From: Anderseniella sp963698275
GTDB lineage: Bacteria; Pseudomonadota; Alphaproteobacteria; Rhizobiales; Aestuariivirgaceae
Direction of reading: 5' to 3'
Assembly (NCBI GenBank): GCA_963698275.1
Contig: CAVOQE010000009.1
Location: 124,001 to 188,000 of the forward strand
Length of the DNA: 64,000 bases
Made by a program: the position numbers and the translations under genes. Position 1 is the stretch's first letter; each line of letters opens with the position of its first letter. Positions 17,412-30,741 of this stretch are shown piece by piece. The notes beneath the pieces were generated by a model. The model was given only the letters and a program-made list of their open reading frames with translations, was not told the origin of the DNA and did not search any database.

Positions 17412-19589
17412 ATGTCGAAGAGTGGTACAGATCCCGCCTGGGTTGAGGATAAGGTCCAAGTCAGCTCGATAGAAGAGTGTTTGAATATCTCCGGCTTGGC
17501 CTCGCGGGAGTGGCCCGGGATTACAGTGGTTACGCCGGCTTTCAATTCCGCGAAATATATAGAAAATACCGTCAGATCCGTAGGTTTTCAGTTTTATCCC
17601 AATATCGAATATATCGTGAGCGATAACTGTTCTTCTGACGGGACGCAGGAAATACTGGAGAAATATGATTTCCTGAAAGCCCGCATAGCGCCGGACAAAG
17701 GCCAGGCTGATGCTCTAAATCAGGCTTTTAAAACAGCACGGGGCGAAATCCTGACCTGGCTCAATGCCGACGACCTTCTTGCTCCGTTCGCTTTGTATAA
17801 GATGGCGTTGGCGTTCAAGCAGTCAAACGCCGATCTGATCGCCGGGCAGGCCGTGTTGTTTGAAGATGGCAAAGCCGTCAACCGCCATATCTACTCGCTT
17901 CCGGAAGGCCCCCTGCTTGAGAGGGAACTTCTTGACCTGGAAGGAATGTGGCTAACCGGTCAGTACTTTTACCAGCCGGAATTGTTTTTCACCAGGGAGA
18001 TATATGAACGAGCCGGCGGCTACGTGGATGAGAGCCTGGTTTTCAGCATGGACTATGAACTGTGGTTACGCATGGCACGCGCCGGTGCTCAGATTAAAAC
18101 AATCTCGACGCCGATTGCCTTGTTCCGCAAGCATCAGGATCAAAAAACCCATGACCCTTCAGGTTATCAACGCGAACTGTTGCAGCTTGTCGAAGGAGTT
18201 TCGCCGGCCAAAAAAGCAAGAAAACCACGCTTTTCAGGATTTGAGTGGAGTAAGCGGTTACCGAAAGTGGCAATGCTTAACGACCTGGGGTTTCAGTTTG
18301 GCGCCGGAATAGCCCAGGAAAGCATTGCCAAGGCGTTGACATTGTCAGGGTGTGAAGTCCGGGCATATTCTCTTGCCGCCAAACCAAACTCCGCGGAGTT
18401 ACCAGGCAGGGCAAATCATGAAATTCTTTTCAGCAGAATTCGGGAATTCGAGCCTGACCTTGTACTGGTAGGCAACCTGCACGGCGCCGAAGCGGAGCAT
18501 TCCTGGCTGGCAGAGATTTTGCGGGAATACCCTGTGTTTTTTGTCATGCACGATTTCTACATGCTGACCGGACGATGTGCATATTTTGGTGATTGCAGGA
18601 AGCACCTTGATATGTCCTGTGATCAGACTTGCCCGACCTTTTTTGACTACCCGACCCTTTCCGTGTCCAGGATCGCTGGTGCTTTGCACGCCAAGGCAAA
18701 GCTGCTTGAACATCCAAACGCATCCATTGTTGCATGCTCCGGCTACGCCTCGGATGCGGTTAAAGCCACCCTCAGTGCCCGCGGTCTTTCCGCGAACGCG
18801 ATCAGGAAAAAGCTTCATTCTGTATGGCTCGGGGCGGACACGGAATACTATTTTCTTGAAGCGGAAAAACGCCGGGCCGGTTTGCGAAACAGCTTCAGGC
18901 TGCCGACAGGCAAGTTGATTGTGCTGTTGCCCAGCGGCAACTACAATGATCGCCGCAAGAATGTCCAGGCAGCGTGGCGGATTTTTTGTGCACTCGCTGA
19001 AGACAACTTCCACGCAATCATATTGGGTGAAACACCTGTTTCCCCTGATTTGCTCGGCGACAACTTTACCCACCTTCCCTACATTTCGGACAAAGCCAGG
19101 CTTTCCAGCCTGTTTAGATGCTCTGACTTTGTGATCAATACCTCACATGATGAGACTTTTGGTCAGACGATAATTGAGGGGGCCTTGTCCGGAGCCCTGC
19201 CGGTGTCCGCCGGCAAGGGGGCAGTACCAGAGATAATCGAAGCGCTGGGTGCCGGATTTCAGGCTCCGTTGGGCGCTTGCGAAAGCGACGCCATTTCTGC
19301 AGCCGTTCAGTACATGACCTCACTCGCCGGCAGCCCCGAACACATGCAGGGTGAACGTCTTGTCATCTCGTTGAGGGCGCAGTGCCTGTTTTCCATTGAT
19401 GCTCTATCGAGGAACCTGCATCTGATGATGAAGGAAAGCGGTCTTTTGGCCAGCCACGGGACCAAATCGAAGATAGACCTTGAGATATCATCATCGGCGC
19501 CACCTGTGGTGATTGTCCCAGAAGATCGAGTGAACCCAACCCTGAACAGGTTGCTAAGCTGGCTGCCACTGTCATCGGCACGAAGATGA
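17412..19589 (+). CDS. Two-domain glycosyltransferase (GT2 domain plus GT4-like domain)
   Basis: Residues 35 to about 250 form a GT-A family 2 domain (ITVVTPAFNSAKYIENTVRS, WLNADDLL with the metal-binding DxD-like Asp pair, and MDYELWLRMARAG). Residues about 285-690 form a GT-B domain of the GT4 type: KVAMLNDLGFQFGAGIAQ, the nucleotide-sugar region NYNDRRKNVQAAWRIF and the acidic motif NTSHDETFGQTIIEGALSGALPV. Such double enzymes usually add two consecutive sugars to a surface polysaccharide or glycan. It is convergent with the next glycosyltransferase gene. Base composition looks more AT-rich than recQ, hinting at acquisition. Confidence 0.85.
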   Translation: MSKSGTDPAWVEDKVQVSSIEECLNISGLASREWPGITVVTPAFNSAKYIENTVRSVGFQFYPNIEYIVSDNCSSDGTQEILEKYDFLKARIAPDKGQADALNQAFKTARGEILTWLNADDLLAPFALYKMALAFKQSNADLIAGQAVLFEDGKAVNRHIYSLPEGPLLERELLDLEGMWLTGQYFYQPELFFTREIYERAGGYVDESLVFSMDYELWLRMARAGAQIKTISTPIALFRKHQDQKTHDPSGYQRELLQLVEGVSPAKKARKPRFSGFEWSKRLPKVAMLNDLGFQFGAGIAQESIAKALTLSGCEVRAYSLAAKPNSAELPGRANHEILFSRIREFEPDLVLVGNLHGAEAEHSWLAEILREYPVFFVMHDFYMLTGRCAYFGDCRKHLDMSCDQTCPTFFDYPTLSVSRIAGALHAKAKLLEHPNASIVACSGYASDAVKATLSARGLSANAIRKKLHSVWLGADTEYYFLEAEKRRAGLRNSFRLPTGKLIVLLPSGNYNDRRKNVQAAWRIFCALAEDNFHAIILGETPVSPDLLGDNFTHLPYISDKARLSSLFRCSDFVINTSHDETFGQTIIEGALSGALPVSAGKGAVPEIIEALGAGFQAPLGACESDAISAAVQYMTSLAGSPEHMQGERLVISLRAQCLFSIDALSRNLHLMMKESGLLASHGTKSKIDLEISSSAPPVVIVPEDRVNPTLNRLLSWLPLSSARR

Positions 19590-19632
19590 GGTTGAATTGG
19601 CACTCACTATTATTGAGACGCGCAGTCTCACC

Positions 19633-21552
19633 TCAAAAATCCTTGCCACTCATCTCAACGTGCATCTGCCGGGCAGACAGGCGTTGCGCCAGTTCTGAAA
19701 ACGAACTCCAGGTGGAACCAAGCAACAATGGCGCTCTGCCGAGAAGCAATGCATCCGCCAGCGCATGTATCAGTTGCTCTGTTGAGCGGTCATAAAGCGT
19801 GCGCGGAAGACATGCGGCACGGTTTCCATATCGCCGGCGAAACTCGTCATATGTCTCAGCCTGGTCGGCAGCCACGAAAATCCGCTCTGCCCGGCCTTCA
19901 CCAGTTAACTGATCGATCCGTGCCATGAAGTTGGAAAAATGACTCTTGCGTCGCCAGTGGGTAATTTTCTTGTGGCTGCTGTTGTTCCAGTTGCCGGGCA
20001 TTTCGTAAGGCAGGTGTTCAAACCCGTTTCCGCCGGCCATTCGCACATGCACAGCCACGTCATTTGGACTGCGCACGCTCGACACAAGGTCAAGCACAGC
20101 TTGTACCGGCTTCAGTCGTTGCAGGAAGTCGTTTTCAGTCTGATAATCGGTCTCGGGTGAATTCAGCACATAGGCCGTTCGGGCGTAAAAATCCTCGCCT
20201 TGCCTCAGACCTATGGGTTTGTCTTTCCTGGAATTCGGTTCCAGCTCCATATAGGTTACAAAACCCATCCCGCATGCCGCAGCCATACCGGCAAAGCTCC
20301 TGGCCATGACTGTACCTTCATAATCGAACAGGTCTCCGAACTGGCATTCACAATGGGAGTCGGGTTCCCAGACTATGATCAACTCGCGCTCAGTTGCCCG
20401 GGCTATGGCGGCACCGGACGCAATGGCTCTCAACCGGTTTCCAAGACCATGTTGTGCGTCGAGGTACAATTTCGGTCTGGGAACATTGAAGGATGGTGTT
20501 GCAAGCGCTGTGGTGACGATTGCCGGTTGCAACCAGTGGCGCTGAAACCTGCGGTACAGCCAGCCCCTGGCCCGTTGTTTCGGCAGGGTTTGGATAAAAC
20601 TCTCAAAGTCACCAAATCTTCGGGCCATCAATGCAGCAAATGCAGCCCTGCCAATGCGTGCTGCACACCCATGGTCCCATCTGACAATGTCCCTGAGTGC
20701 AAAATAGTCAGCCTCTTGCTGAACGTTTACCGGAACTTCGTTGACGCCGGTCTCAAGCCGCCGCAAGGTTACATGGCCGTTGCGCTGGTCAACTATTGAG
20801 AAATCGGCCATCCGGTTTTTCCGCGACCAGGTCGGCATCAATGCGGCTACGTAATAGTTGCGACGGCTTCCATATCGCGACGATTTGCGGAGCTGTTCGC
20901 CGGCTTTTGCGGCACCGGCGGTATTGTCCTTCCTGAACATCCCTGACCTGGCTTCATCACCATGAGAAATATGACTTATGGTGCCCGGATCAATTTCGCT
21001 TCGCTGTAACCCAAGTGCGGTCAGGCGGCCATACAGGTCGTCATCATCCCAGCCGTAGGTCGTGATAAACTCGTTGAAGCCGCCCGCGTCTGCCAGATCC
21101 GTTTTGTGTGCGAGAAAAAAACCGTTTATGTGGGCTTGATCTTTCGGCGCGTTCCGCCAGTTTCCTGCCAGGAAACGGCCTTTGAACAATCTGTTTCTGT
21201 GAAAGAAATCAGGCCTTATTATAATGTCGGCATCAGCTTTCAAAATGCAGGCATGCGATGCACAGCGAAATCCCGTGTTGTAGGCACAGGTCAAAATCCA
21301 GGCTTCCTCTTCTTCCACGCGGACAATCTTTATCCGCTCGTCAGCGTCCAAAAAAAGCTCGAGTTCGCGCTTCTGCGGCGTGTCCGACGACCAGTCGACA
21401 ATGATGATCTCGCTGATGTCGTCAAGTTGCAACCAGCTCGGCAGTGCCCGTTTCAGGTTTTCCGATCTGTTCCGGCAGCATGTGACAAGGCTGATGCCGG
21501 GCAATCCACCTTCAGTGAAGGGTGGCAGTTGCTCAATTTCCGCAGGTATCAT
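19633..21552 (-). CDS. GT2 glycosyltransferase fused to a GLGNRLR-motif fucosyltransferase-like domain
   Basis: The N-terminal part (residues about 15-250) is a GT2-like domain: ISLVTCCRNRSENLKRAL, the DADIIIRPDFF acidic motif and GWDDDDLYGRL, the last resembling chondroitin-polymerase-type enzymes. The C-terminal part starts near 360 with LYLDAQHGLGNRLRAIASGA, a motif shared with NodZ/FUT8-like and other GT-B fucosyltransferases, and ends with DRSTEQLIHALADALLLG, a sugar-nucleotide-binding-like region. The ATG at 21552 (MIPAEIEQ) is preferred to an upstream in-frame start at 21621. The acceptor is unknown. It is divergent from the third glycosyltransferase gene. Confidence 0.78.
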   Translation of the reverse strand: MIPAEIEQLPPFTEGGLPGISLVTCCRNRSENLKRALPSWLQLDDISEIIIVDWSSDTPQKRELELFLDADERIKIVRVEEEEAWILTCAYNTGFRCASHACILKADADIIIRPDFFHRNRLFKGRFLAGNWRNAPKDQAHINGFFLAHKTDLADAGGFNEFITTYGWDDDDLYGRLTALGLQRSEIDPGTISHISHGDEARSGMFRKDNTAGAAKAGEQLRKSSRYGSRRNYYVAALMPTWSRKNRMADFSIVDQRNGHVTLRRLETGVNEVPVNVQQEADYFALRDIVRWDHGCAARIGRAAFAALMARRFGDFESFIQTLPKQRARGWLYRRFQRHWLQPAIVTTALATPSFNVPRPKLYLDAQHGLGNRLRAIASGAAIARATERELIIVWEPDSHCECQFGDLFDYEGTVMARSFAGMAAACGMGFVTYMELEPNSRKDKPIGLRQGEDFYARTAYVLNSPETDYQTENDFLQRLKPVQAVLDLVSSVRSPNDVAVHVRMAGGNGFEHLPYEMPGNWNNSSHKKITHWRRKSHFSNFMARIDQLTGEGRAERIFVAADQAETYDEFRRRYGNRAACLPRTLYDRSTEQLIHALADALLLGRAPLLLGSTWSSFSELAQRLSARQMHVEMSGKDF

Positions 21553-21757
21553 CCTTTTCTGCCCCGAATGCAAATGCCGCCAATTGCCCCCAAAACATAC
21601 TCCGATTATTATTCTGTACACACATATATACGGTGGAACAATTTGTTCAATACAGGGGAAAATGCAACCTGTTCAGCCATGGGTATTACAGGGGCGATAC
21701 ACCTGTGCATGCGTAACTTGAGTTGCGGTCAATACTCAATCAGCTAAGATCGCAGCG

Positions 21758-22693
21758 ATGCGAATTGTCATTCTCATTTGTACTCACAACCAGCCCGCCA
21801 AAATGGCTCAGACGCTGAAATCTGTAGCGCAACTCGCTGTACCGGCATCTGTGTCCTGCAACCTCACCGTGGTCAGCAACTCCCGTAACTGCGCAGCTGC
21901 AGAGGAATTCGAAAAGCATGTAGACACGCTTCCGTTCCGGCTATTGCATGAACCGGAGCCGGGTCTATCCATGGCGCGAAACACCGGTGTGGCTGAAACC
22001 CAGTCGGATTATATTGTCTTCACCGATGATGACGTGACGGTTCCGGCAGACTGGCTTGTCCGATATACAGCCGCGTTCCGGCGCTATCCGGATGCAGCTT
22101 TTTTTGGCTCCGACATCGTACCCGTGTTCCTTGAAGCAGATAGTTCATGGGGACATGCTTTTTCTACCGCCGCGGGCAGTTGCTTTGCGCAGTTCCGGGT
22201 TGGTCCACACGACAAGATGCTGGATGCAGGAACCAATCCTAAGCTCTATCCGTTCGGCGCCAATATGGCATTCCGGGTTGATGCGCTGAAACACTTCCGG
22301 TTTGACGAAAGTCTGGGCCGCCAGCCTGATGGCCTCGTCCTATCGGGCGAGGAAACCAAACTGATCGCCGACATGACTGCAGCCGGCCACGTCGGCTATC
22401 TGATATCGGACAACCCGGTCAACCATCGCATAGCGCCCTCCAGACAAACCCTGGAGTACGTCGCGCAATACTATTACGGCCAGGGTTGGCAGCAGGCCAG
22501 CAATGCCAGGAAAACAGGGAAATGGAGTTACCTGCCCGATCGGGTTCTGTCACCGGTTGCGGCATTCCTGTTCCGGTGTGCCCGGACTGTCGCCGGTTTG
22601 CTGCCGGTCAAAATCCTGAAAGTGTGGATTGAGCGTCAGCACGGTCACTTCAGCGGCCGAACAGCTGCGTTTCGGCACAGCCCGCCGGTTTAA
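21758..22693 (+). CDS. Family 2 glycosyltransferase
   Basis: A 311-residue GT-A enzyme. The N-terminus MRIVILICTHNQPAKMAQTL is the nucleotide-binding start of GT2, EPGLSMARNTGVAETQSD follows, and DYIVFTDDDVTVP carries the DxD metal ligand near residue 90. GEETKLIADM near 205 is in the position of the catalytic base region. The C-terminus has a hydrophobic stretch near 265 that may associate with the membrane. Together with the two preceding genes it forms a small surface-glycan locus bordered on the right by an IS481-type element. Confidence 0.88.
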   Translation: MRIVILICTHNQPAKMAQTLKSVAQLAVPASVSCNLTVVSNSRNCAAAEEFEKHVDTLPFRLLHEPEPGLSMARNTGVAETQSDYIVFTDDDVTVPADWLVRYTAAFRRYPDAAFFGSDIVPVFLEADSSWGHAFSTAAGSCFAQFRVGPHDKMLDAGTNPKLYPFGANMAFRVDALKHFRFDESLGRQPDGLVLSGEETKLIADMTAAGHVGYLISDNPVNHRIAPSRQTLEYVAQYYYGQGWQQASNARKTGKWSYLPDRVLSPVAAFLFRCARTVAGLLPVKILKVWIERQHGHFSGRTAAFRHSPPV

Positions 22694-22826
22694 CCGGGAG
22701 CCGGTTTGACCGCGTCCAGGGCATGGCAAACCGGTGAACCTGGCCGGAATGATCACTGCACGCACAGGCAGACTCCCGACTGGTTTGCCGAGAACATTGC
22801 CACTTTATTTCAAGGATGAGCGACCC

Positions 22827-24101
22827 GAGACATAGGTAACAGAACGTACCGGACACATAGGTAACACTTTTCGTTTTGCGGGAGGTGTTGATGCCGTGGA
22901 GAGAGAGTTCGGTAATGGAAGAACGTTTACGATTTGTCGCCCGCCGACTTGAGGGTGAAGGCATGAGCGATTTGTGTCGGGAGTTCGGGATTTCCCGCAA
23001 GACCGGCTACAAGATTTTCAACGGTTACAAAGATCATGGCCTTGAGGCGTTGTGCGACCGTTCGCGCCGTCCGGTACGCTATGCCAATCAGCTTCCGGTC
23101 CAGATCGAGCAGATGATTGTACGGTTGAAGCGCGAGAAGCCGCACTGGGGTGCCAGGAAAATCCGTGAGTTACTGGTGCGACGCCTGGCCGGCGATGTGC
23201 GTATTCCGGCAAAGTCCACGGTTCATGCCGTGCTGGATCGCCATGGTCTGGTCAAGCGAGGCCGGCAGAGACAGCGCACAAAGGCTGAAGGAACGCCACT
23301 TTCAAAAGCCCTTTTGCCGAACCAACTGTGGTGCACCGACTACAAGGGCGAGTTCAAGCTCGGCAACGGCCAATACTGTTACCCCCTGACCGTCACGGAT
23401 CAGGCATCGCGTTACTTACTCCTGTGCGAAGCCCTTGAAACAACAAAGCAGAATAATGCCTTAACTGCCTTTGAACGGCTGTTTGAGGAGCGCGGTCTGC
23501 CGCAAGCTATTAGAACCGACAATGGTGTGCCGTTTGCCTCGCCAAACGGTCTGTACAATCTGTCTAAGCTGTCGGTGTGGTGGTTGAGACTTGGCATCTC
23601 CATTGAACGCATCAGACCCGGCAACCCGCAGCAGAACGGCCGCCATGAGCGCATGCATCTCACCTTGAAGAAGGAGGCCACCAGACCACCGGGCATGAAT
23701 ATCCTTCAGCAGCAAGCCCGGTTCGACGAATTTGTCAGCGAGTTCAACACCGAACGGCCCCATGAGGCGCTCGGCATGAAGATGCCGGCTGAGCTCTACT
23801 CCGCTTCGGCAAGACCCTATCAAGGCATACCTGAGATTACCTATCCATTCCACGACAGGGACAAACTTGTCACCGCCTGCGGACGCATCTGCATGCACCG
23901 CAAGAAAATCAATATCTCGACCGCACTGGCCGGTCAAAAACTGGGACTAAAGGAGGTCGAAGATGGCATCTGGCTGGTAAGCTTCATCAACTATGATCTG
24001 GGATATATCGACCTGGAGCAAAAAACATTGCAAACTATCGACAACCCGTTCGGCACGAGGTTGTCACCTATGTCTTAGGTACAATCTGTTACCTATGTCT
24101 C
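22827..24101 (+). mobile_element. IS481-family insertion sequence
   Basis: A 1.28-kb element with inverted ends. The left end at 22827 reads GAGACATAGGTAACAGA and the right end finishes at 24101 with its complement. Each end carries a second copy of the ACATAGGT core about 24 bp further in (22853-22866 left, 24062-24076 right), probably paired transposase binding sites. It encodes one intact transposase. I could not find a convincing target-site duplication. The right end lies 22 bp from the 3' end of tRNA-fMet. Confidence 0.85.
22891..24078 (+). CDS. IS481-family DDE transposase
   Basis: A 395-residue transposase with an N-terminal helix-turn-helix (MSDLCREFGISRKTGYKI) and an rve integrase core. 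The DDE catalytic triad is visible in LWCTDYKGEF, AIRTDNGVPF and QNGRHERMHLTL. The start MPWRESS is the usual IS481 opening and follows a GGGAGG ribosome binding site. No frameshift is needed and the frame is intact, so the element may be active. Confidence 0.93.
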   Translation: MPWRESSVMEERLRFVARRLEGEGMSDLCREFGISRKTGYKIFNGYKDHGLEALCDRSRRPVRYANQLPVQIEQMIVRLKREKPHWGARKIRELLVRRLAGDVRIPAKSTVHAVLDRHGLVKRGRQRQRTKAEGTPLSKALLPNQLWCTDYKGEFKLGNGQYCYPLTVTDQASRYLLLCEALETTKQNNALTAFERLFEERGLPQAIRTDNGVPFASPNGLYNLSKLSVWWLRLGISIERIRPGNPQQNGRHERMHLTLKKEATRPPGMNILQQQARFDEFVSEFNTERPHEALGMKMPAELYSASARPYQGIPEITYPFHDRDKLVTACGRICMHRKKINISTALAGQKLGLKEVEDGIWLVSFINYDLGYIDLEQKTLQTIDNPFGTRLSPMS

Positions 24102-24120
24102 CGGGCCGGACACAGGAGAT

Positions 24121-24200
<80 letters not shown>

Positions 24201-24212
24201 CCAACAAATCGA

Positions 24213-24236
24213 AAGCGAGGGCACCAGCCCTCGCTT
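24213..24236 (-). other. Hairpin just upstream of tRNA-fMet
   Basis: Perfect 9-bp stem (AAGCGAGGG with CCCTCGCTT) and 6-nt loop, followed on the minus strand by TTCGATTTG, 13 bp before the mature tRNA 5' end. It could be a processing structure or a weak terminator. Confidence 0.5.
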
Positions 24237-24316
24237 CTGGTGTTGTATGTAGCAATTCGGTGACCGGAATGAAAGGGGAAAATGTCACAAAAGACAATCG
24301 CGCCCCGCACATCGTT

Positions 24317-24422
24317 CTGGAGCAACATAAGTTCAATGGAACCCATGAAGTTGCACCAACACTTTGCAGGCGATCAGGTTCATGACTTCTGGTTGGTTCG
24401 ACCGAAAGCCATCCTGATCCAG
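24317..24422 (+). repeat. Two-hairpin dispersed repeat, copy 1 (degenerate)
   Basis: Begins CTGGAGCAACAT, contains GGCGATCAGGTTCATGACTT and a TTGGTTCGACCGAA hairpin, and ends CTGATCCAG. It aligns along its full length with the copy at 36817-36919. It lies 17 bp beyond the stop of the minus-strand hypothetical gene. Confidence 0.7.
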
Positions 24423-24439
24423 CCGGCGCCAGGGCCGGT

Positions 24440-24733
24440 TCAGGCTCCCTTTACGATCCGCAGTTTCGGTCTGCCCGTCTTGCCGGATGCCGGCACCGCA
24501 GGCTGTCCCGGGCGGTTGGCAGCAGCCGCGTTCAGTGCCTCGGCATTCTTGATCGAGCGCACCAGACCCAGCAGCAAATCCTCAGCGGCATCTGACAAAT
24601 GGGCATGTTCGGGAGTTTCCAGCAGTGAAGACTGAATTTCCAGCAACAATCCCACAATCGCAGCGGGGCTCAAAGTCTGGTCGGATGACCCAGATCCAAT
24701 CAAACCGATTTCTGTTGCAATATCCTCAGCCAT
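24440..24733 (-). CDS. Hypothetical protein, 97 residues
   Basis: A small open frame starting MAEDIATEIGLIGSG, rich in Ala and Leu, with a predicted helical middle (LSPAAIVGLLLEIQSSLLE, DAAEDLLLGLVRSIKNAEAL) and a basic C-terminus (GKTGRPKLRIVKGA). I do not recognise a family. The frame extends upstream to 24826, but the ATG at 24733 is preceded by GGGGCGA and gives the most coherent protein. It lies between the rRNA operon terminator and tRNA-fMet on the same strand. Codon use looks like the chromosome, so it is probably real but not certain. Confidence 0.45.
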   Translation of the reverse strand: MAEDIATEIGLIGSGSSDQTLSPAAIVGLLLEIQSSLLETPEHAHLSDAAEDLLLGLVRSIKNAEALNAAAANRPGQPAVPASGKTGRPKLRIVKGA

Positions 24734-24873
24734 GATTGTGTTCGCCCCATTCTGCGTTGAAATCTTCTGTTTCACCAAATTCAGGCTGGCATGCCGGGCG
24801 GGCAGGTTCTGTGACAATTGCCACATTGGGCCATAAAAATATCACGCCACCGGCACTTGAAGCCCACATTGTA

Positions 24874-24917
24874 GCAACAAAAAACCGCTCCGGCCCTTGT
24901 CAGGCCGAAGCGGTTTT
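24874..24917 (-). terminator. Intrinsic terminator of the rRNA operon
   Basis: On the minus strand, a GC-rich stem (ACCGCTTCGGCC pairing with GGCCGGAGCGGT) with an 8-nt loop is followed by TTTTTTGTTG. It lies about 70 bp beyond the 5S gene. Confidence 0.9.
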
Positions 24918-24983
24918 GAAGAAATTGTAAAAGAAGGGAATTGCACATGCTCCTGTCTAAAGGAGCGGTCTCTGTTTTTTGCA

Positions 24984-25101
24984 GGCCTGGCAGCGACCTA
25001 CTCTCCCGTGCCTTAAGACAAAGTACCATTGGCGCTGAGGCGGTTAACGACCGAGTTCGGAATGGGATCGGGTGGGGTCACCTCGCTATAACCACCAGGC
25101 C
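24984..25101 (-). rRNA. rrf: 5S ribosomal RNA
   Basis: About 118 nt on the minus strand. Ends pair as helix I (GGCCTGG with CCAGGCC) and the conserved CCCGATCCCATTCCGAACTC loop is present. Confidence 0.95.
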
Positions 25102-25167
25102 GGCAAAAAACAGAGCACATAACTGAACTTTAAAACGTCACTATTAAGGTGAGCATTGATTAATGAG

Positions 25168-27912
<2,745 letters not shown>

Positions 27913-28114
27913 ATTCTCATTATCAATGCTCACCCGTCACGCCAACTCGCTTGGAACTCTTGGAGCTGGCAGGTAAACATTGAGAAAGACCAGTTATGTG
28001 CAAGATTTGTTTGACAGTGTGCGGTTAAACGCACTGGCTTGGGTTACAAGCAGGCCGTCCAAGCGTTGATGTATACGCTATATAGGCAGGACAGCCCAAA
28101 CAAATCCCTTCTTT

Positions 28115-28131
28115 ACAATGTCAAAAGAACA
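28115..28131 (-). promoter_or_regulatory. boxA-like antitermination site before 23S
   Basis: The minus strand reads TGTTCTTTTGACATTGT in the spacer between tRNA-Ala and 23S. It resembles the site in the 16S leader (TGCTCTTTGACATTG), as expected for rRNA antitermination. Confidence 0.65.
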
Positions 28132-28234
28132 GAGCCGAACAGCAAAAAGCTGATCGGAAACTTTATATTCTCTGAGGGTCTTAAAGCACCACGCGCGTTG
28201 CGCCAAAAGGCGAAACAAAAAACAAAGCGAAAAA

Positions 28235-28310
28235 TGGTGGAGGCGGACGGGATCGAACCGACGACCTGAAGCTTGCAAAGCTACCGCTCTCCCAACTGAG
28301 CTACGCCCCC
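28235..28310 (-). tRNA. tRNA-Ala (TGC)
   Basis: A 76-nt cloverleaf with encoded CCA in the 16S-23S spacer. The anticodon loop reads CTTTGCAAG, the D arm AGCTCAGTTGGGAGAGC and the T arm GGTTCGATCCC. Confidence 0.97.
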
Positions 28311-28402
28311 GGTATTTTCCGAAAACCGCTGCTTGTGCTGTGTTGCCGCTAATCGAGCACTTAAATGCCGTTAGTAACCACCAAAACCCATCATGTGAAG
28401 CA

Positions 28403-28479
28403 TGGTGGGCCTGGGTAGACTCGAACTACCGACCTTACGCTTATCAGGCGTACGCTCTAACCACCTGAGCTACAGGCCC
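28403..28479 (-). tRNA. tRNA-Ile (GAT)
   Basis: A 77-nt cloverleaf with encoded CCA in the 16S-23S spacer. The anticodon loop reads CTGATAAG and the T arm AGTTCGAGTCT. The spacer order 16S-Ile-Ala-23S is the standard one. Confidence 0.97.
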
Positions 28480-28638
28480 CTTTAACAAAGGAAAAAGGCT
28501 CGTGCTCTCGTGTGCGACCCTCGAGAAAGAGAAACGTAGACGGCGAATGTCCCGCATAATACGGGGCTTGAGACCCCGTTTTTGTTCTATGACGAACCGA
28601 TATGAAGTCTGGCGGAATGCCAGGTTCGATGAAGGTTC

Positions 28639-30128
<1,490 letters not shown>

Positions 30129-30360
30129 TTGAAACGTTTTGCTCAGTTAACGATTGCTCGTCGACTGTTCAATTTTTGCGTTTGCGTAATTGACGAGTTA
30201 CCATGTTTTATCACGCCCAATTGCTTGGACGATCAAAGCTTGGCTTCTCAATAAACGCAAGTTTAGCGTCTCTTTGTGTTCCGCTCCACTCCCCCGAAGG
30301 GTTGCTTCATCACGAAACCGCCAGGACACGCGCCGCCTGCGTTTCTCTTTCTCTGTTCAA

Positions 30361-30375
30361 CAATGTCAAAGAGCA
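30361..30375 (-). promoter_or_regulatory. boxA-like site in the rRNA leader
   Basis: The minus strand reads TGCTCTTTGACATTG about 235 bp upstream of mature 16S, matching the boxA core bound by NusB/S10 in rRNA leaders. Confidence 0.7.
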
Positions 30376-30517
30376 AAGGAAGACCTTTCGGACCTCCACC
30401 CCTGAAAACCGGCGGCAGGCGTCTACGGTTTGACTTAAACCGTCTAAACTGTCGTTAGTCTCAGGAGACAACAAAGAACGCTCGCCAACGAGTGGCGCCC
30501 GCTCTTCAGTGAGGCGG

Positions 30518-30547
30518 TTTATAGTTGCGAGGCGGCCTGACTGTCAA
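30518..30547 (-). promoter_or_regulatory. rRNA operon promoter
   Basis: On the minus strand, a consensus -35 TTGACA (30542-30547) and a -10 TATAAA (30518-30523) are separated by 18 bp; shifting the -10 by one gives CTATAA with 17 bp. It lies about 390 bp upstream of mature 16S, leaving a leader that includes boxA. The intervening 30129-30517 contains no credible gene. Confidence 0.75.
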
Positions 30548-30675
30548 GCGGATTGTCGCAAAAACATCGTAAAAGATTCAACAATTTTCAAACCTACACA
30601 AAAACCCCCGGAAAACGCCGCTTTCCGGCAGTTTCTGTTCACCTGCTGCCAGCACGGCCAGTGAAGCGTCCGCAC

Positions 30676-30704
30676 TTGCAGTGAATTAAAAAACTATATA
30701 GTAT
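30676..30704 (+). promoter_or_regulatory. Promoter and palindromic operator candidate for the SufR-like regulator
   Basis: TTGCAG at 30676-30681 and TAGTAT at 30699-30704 are spaced 17 bp. A perfect palindrome ACTATATAGT (30693-30702) overlaps the -10, a good place for autoregulation by the adjacent winged-helix regulator. Confidence 0.5.
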
Positions 30705-30741
30705 CTTTATTGTTGCTTTCAAGACCGTGCCGGGACCCAAA

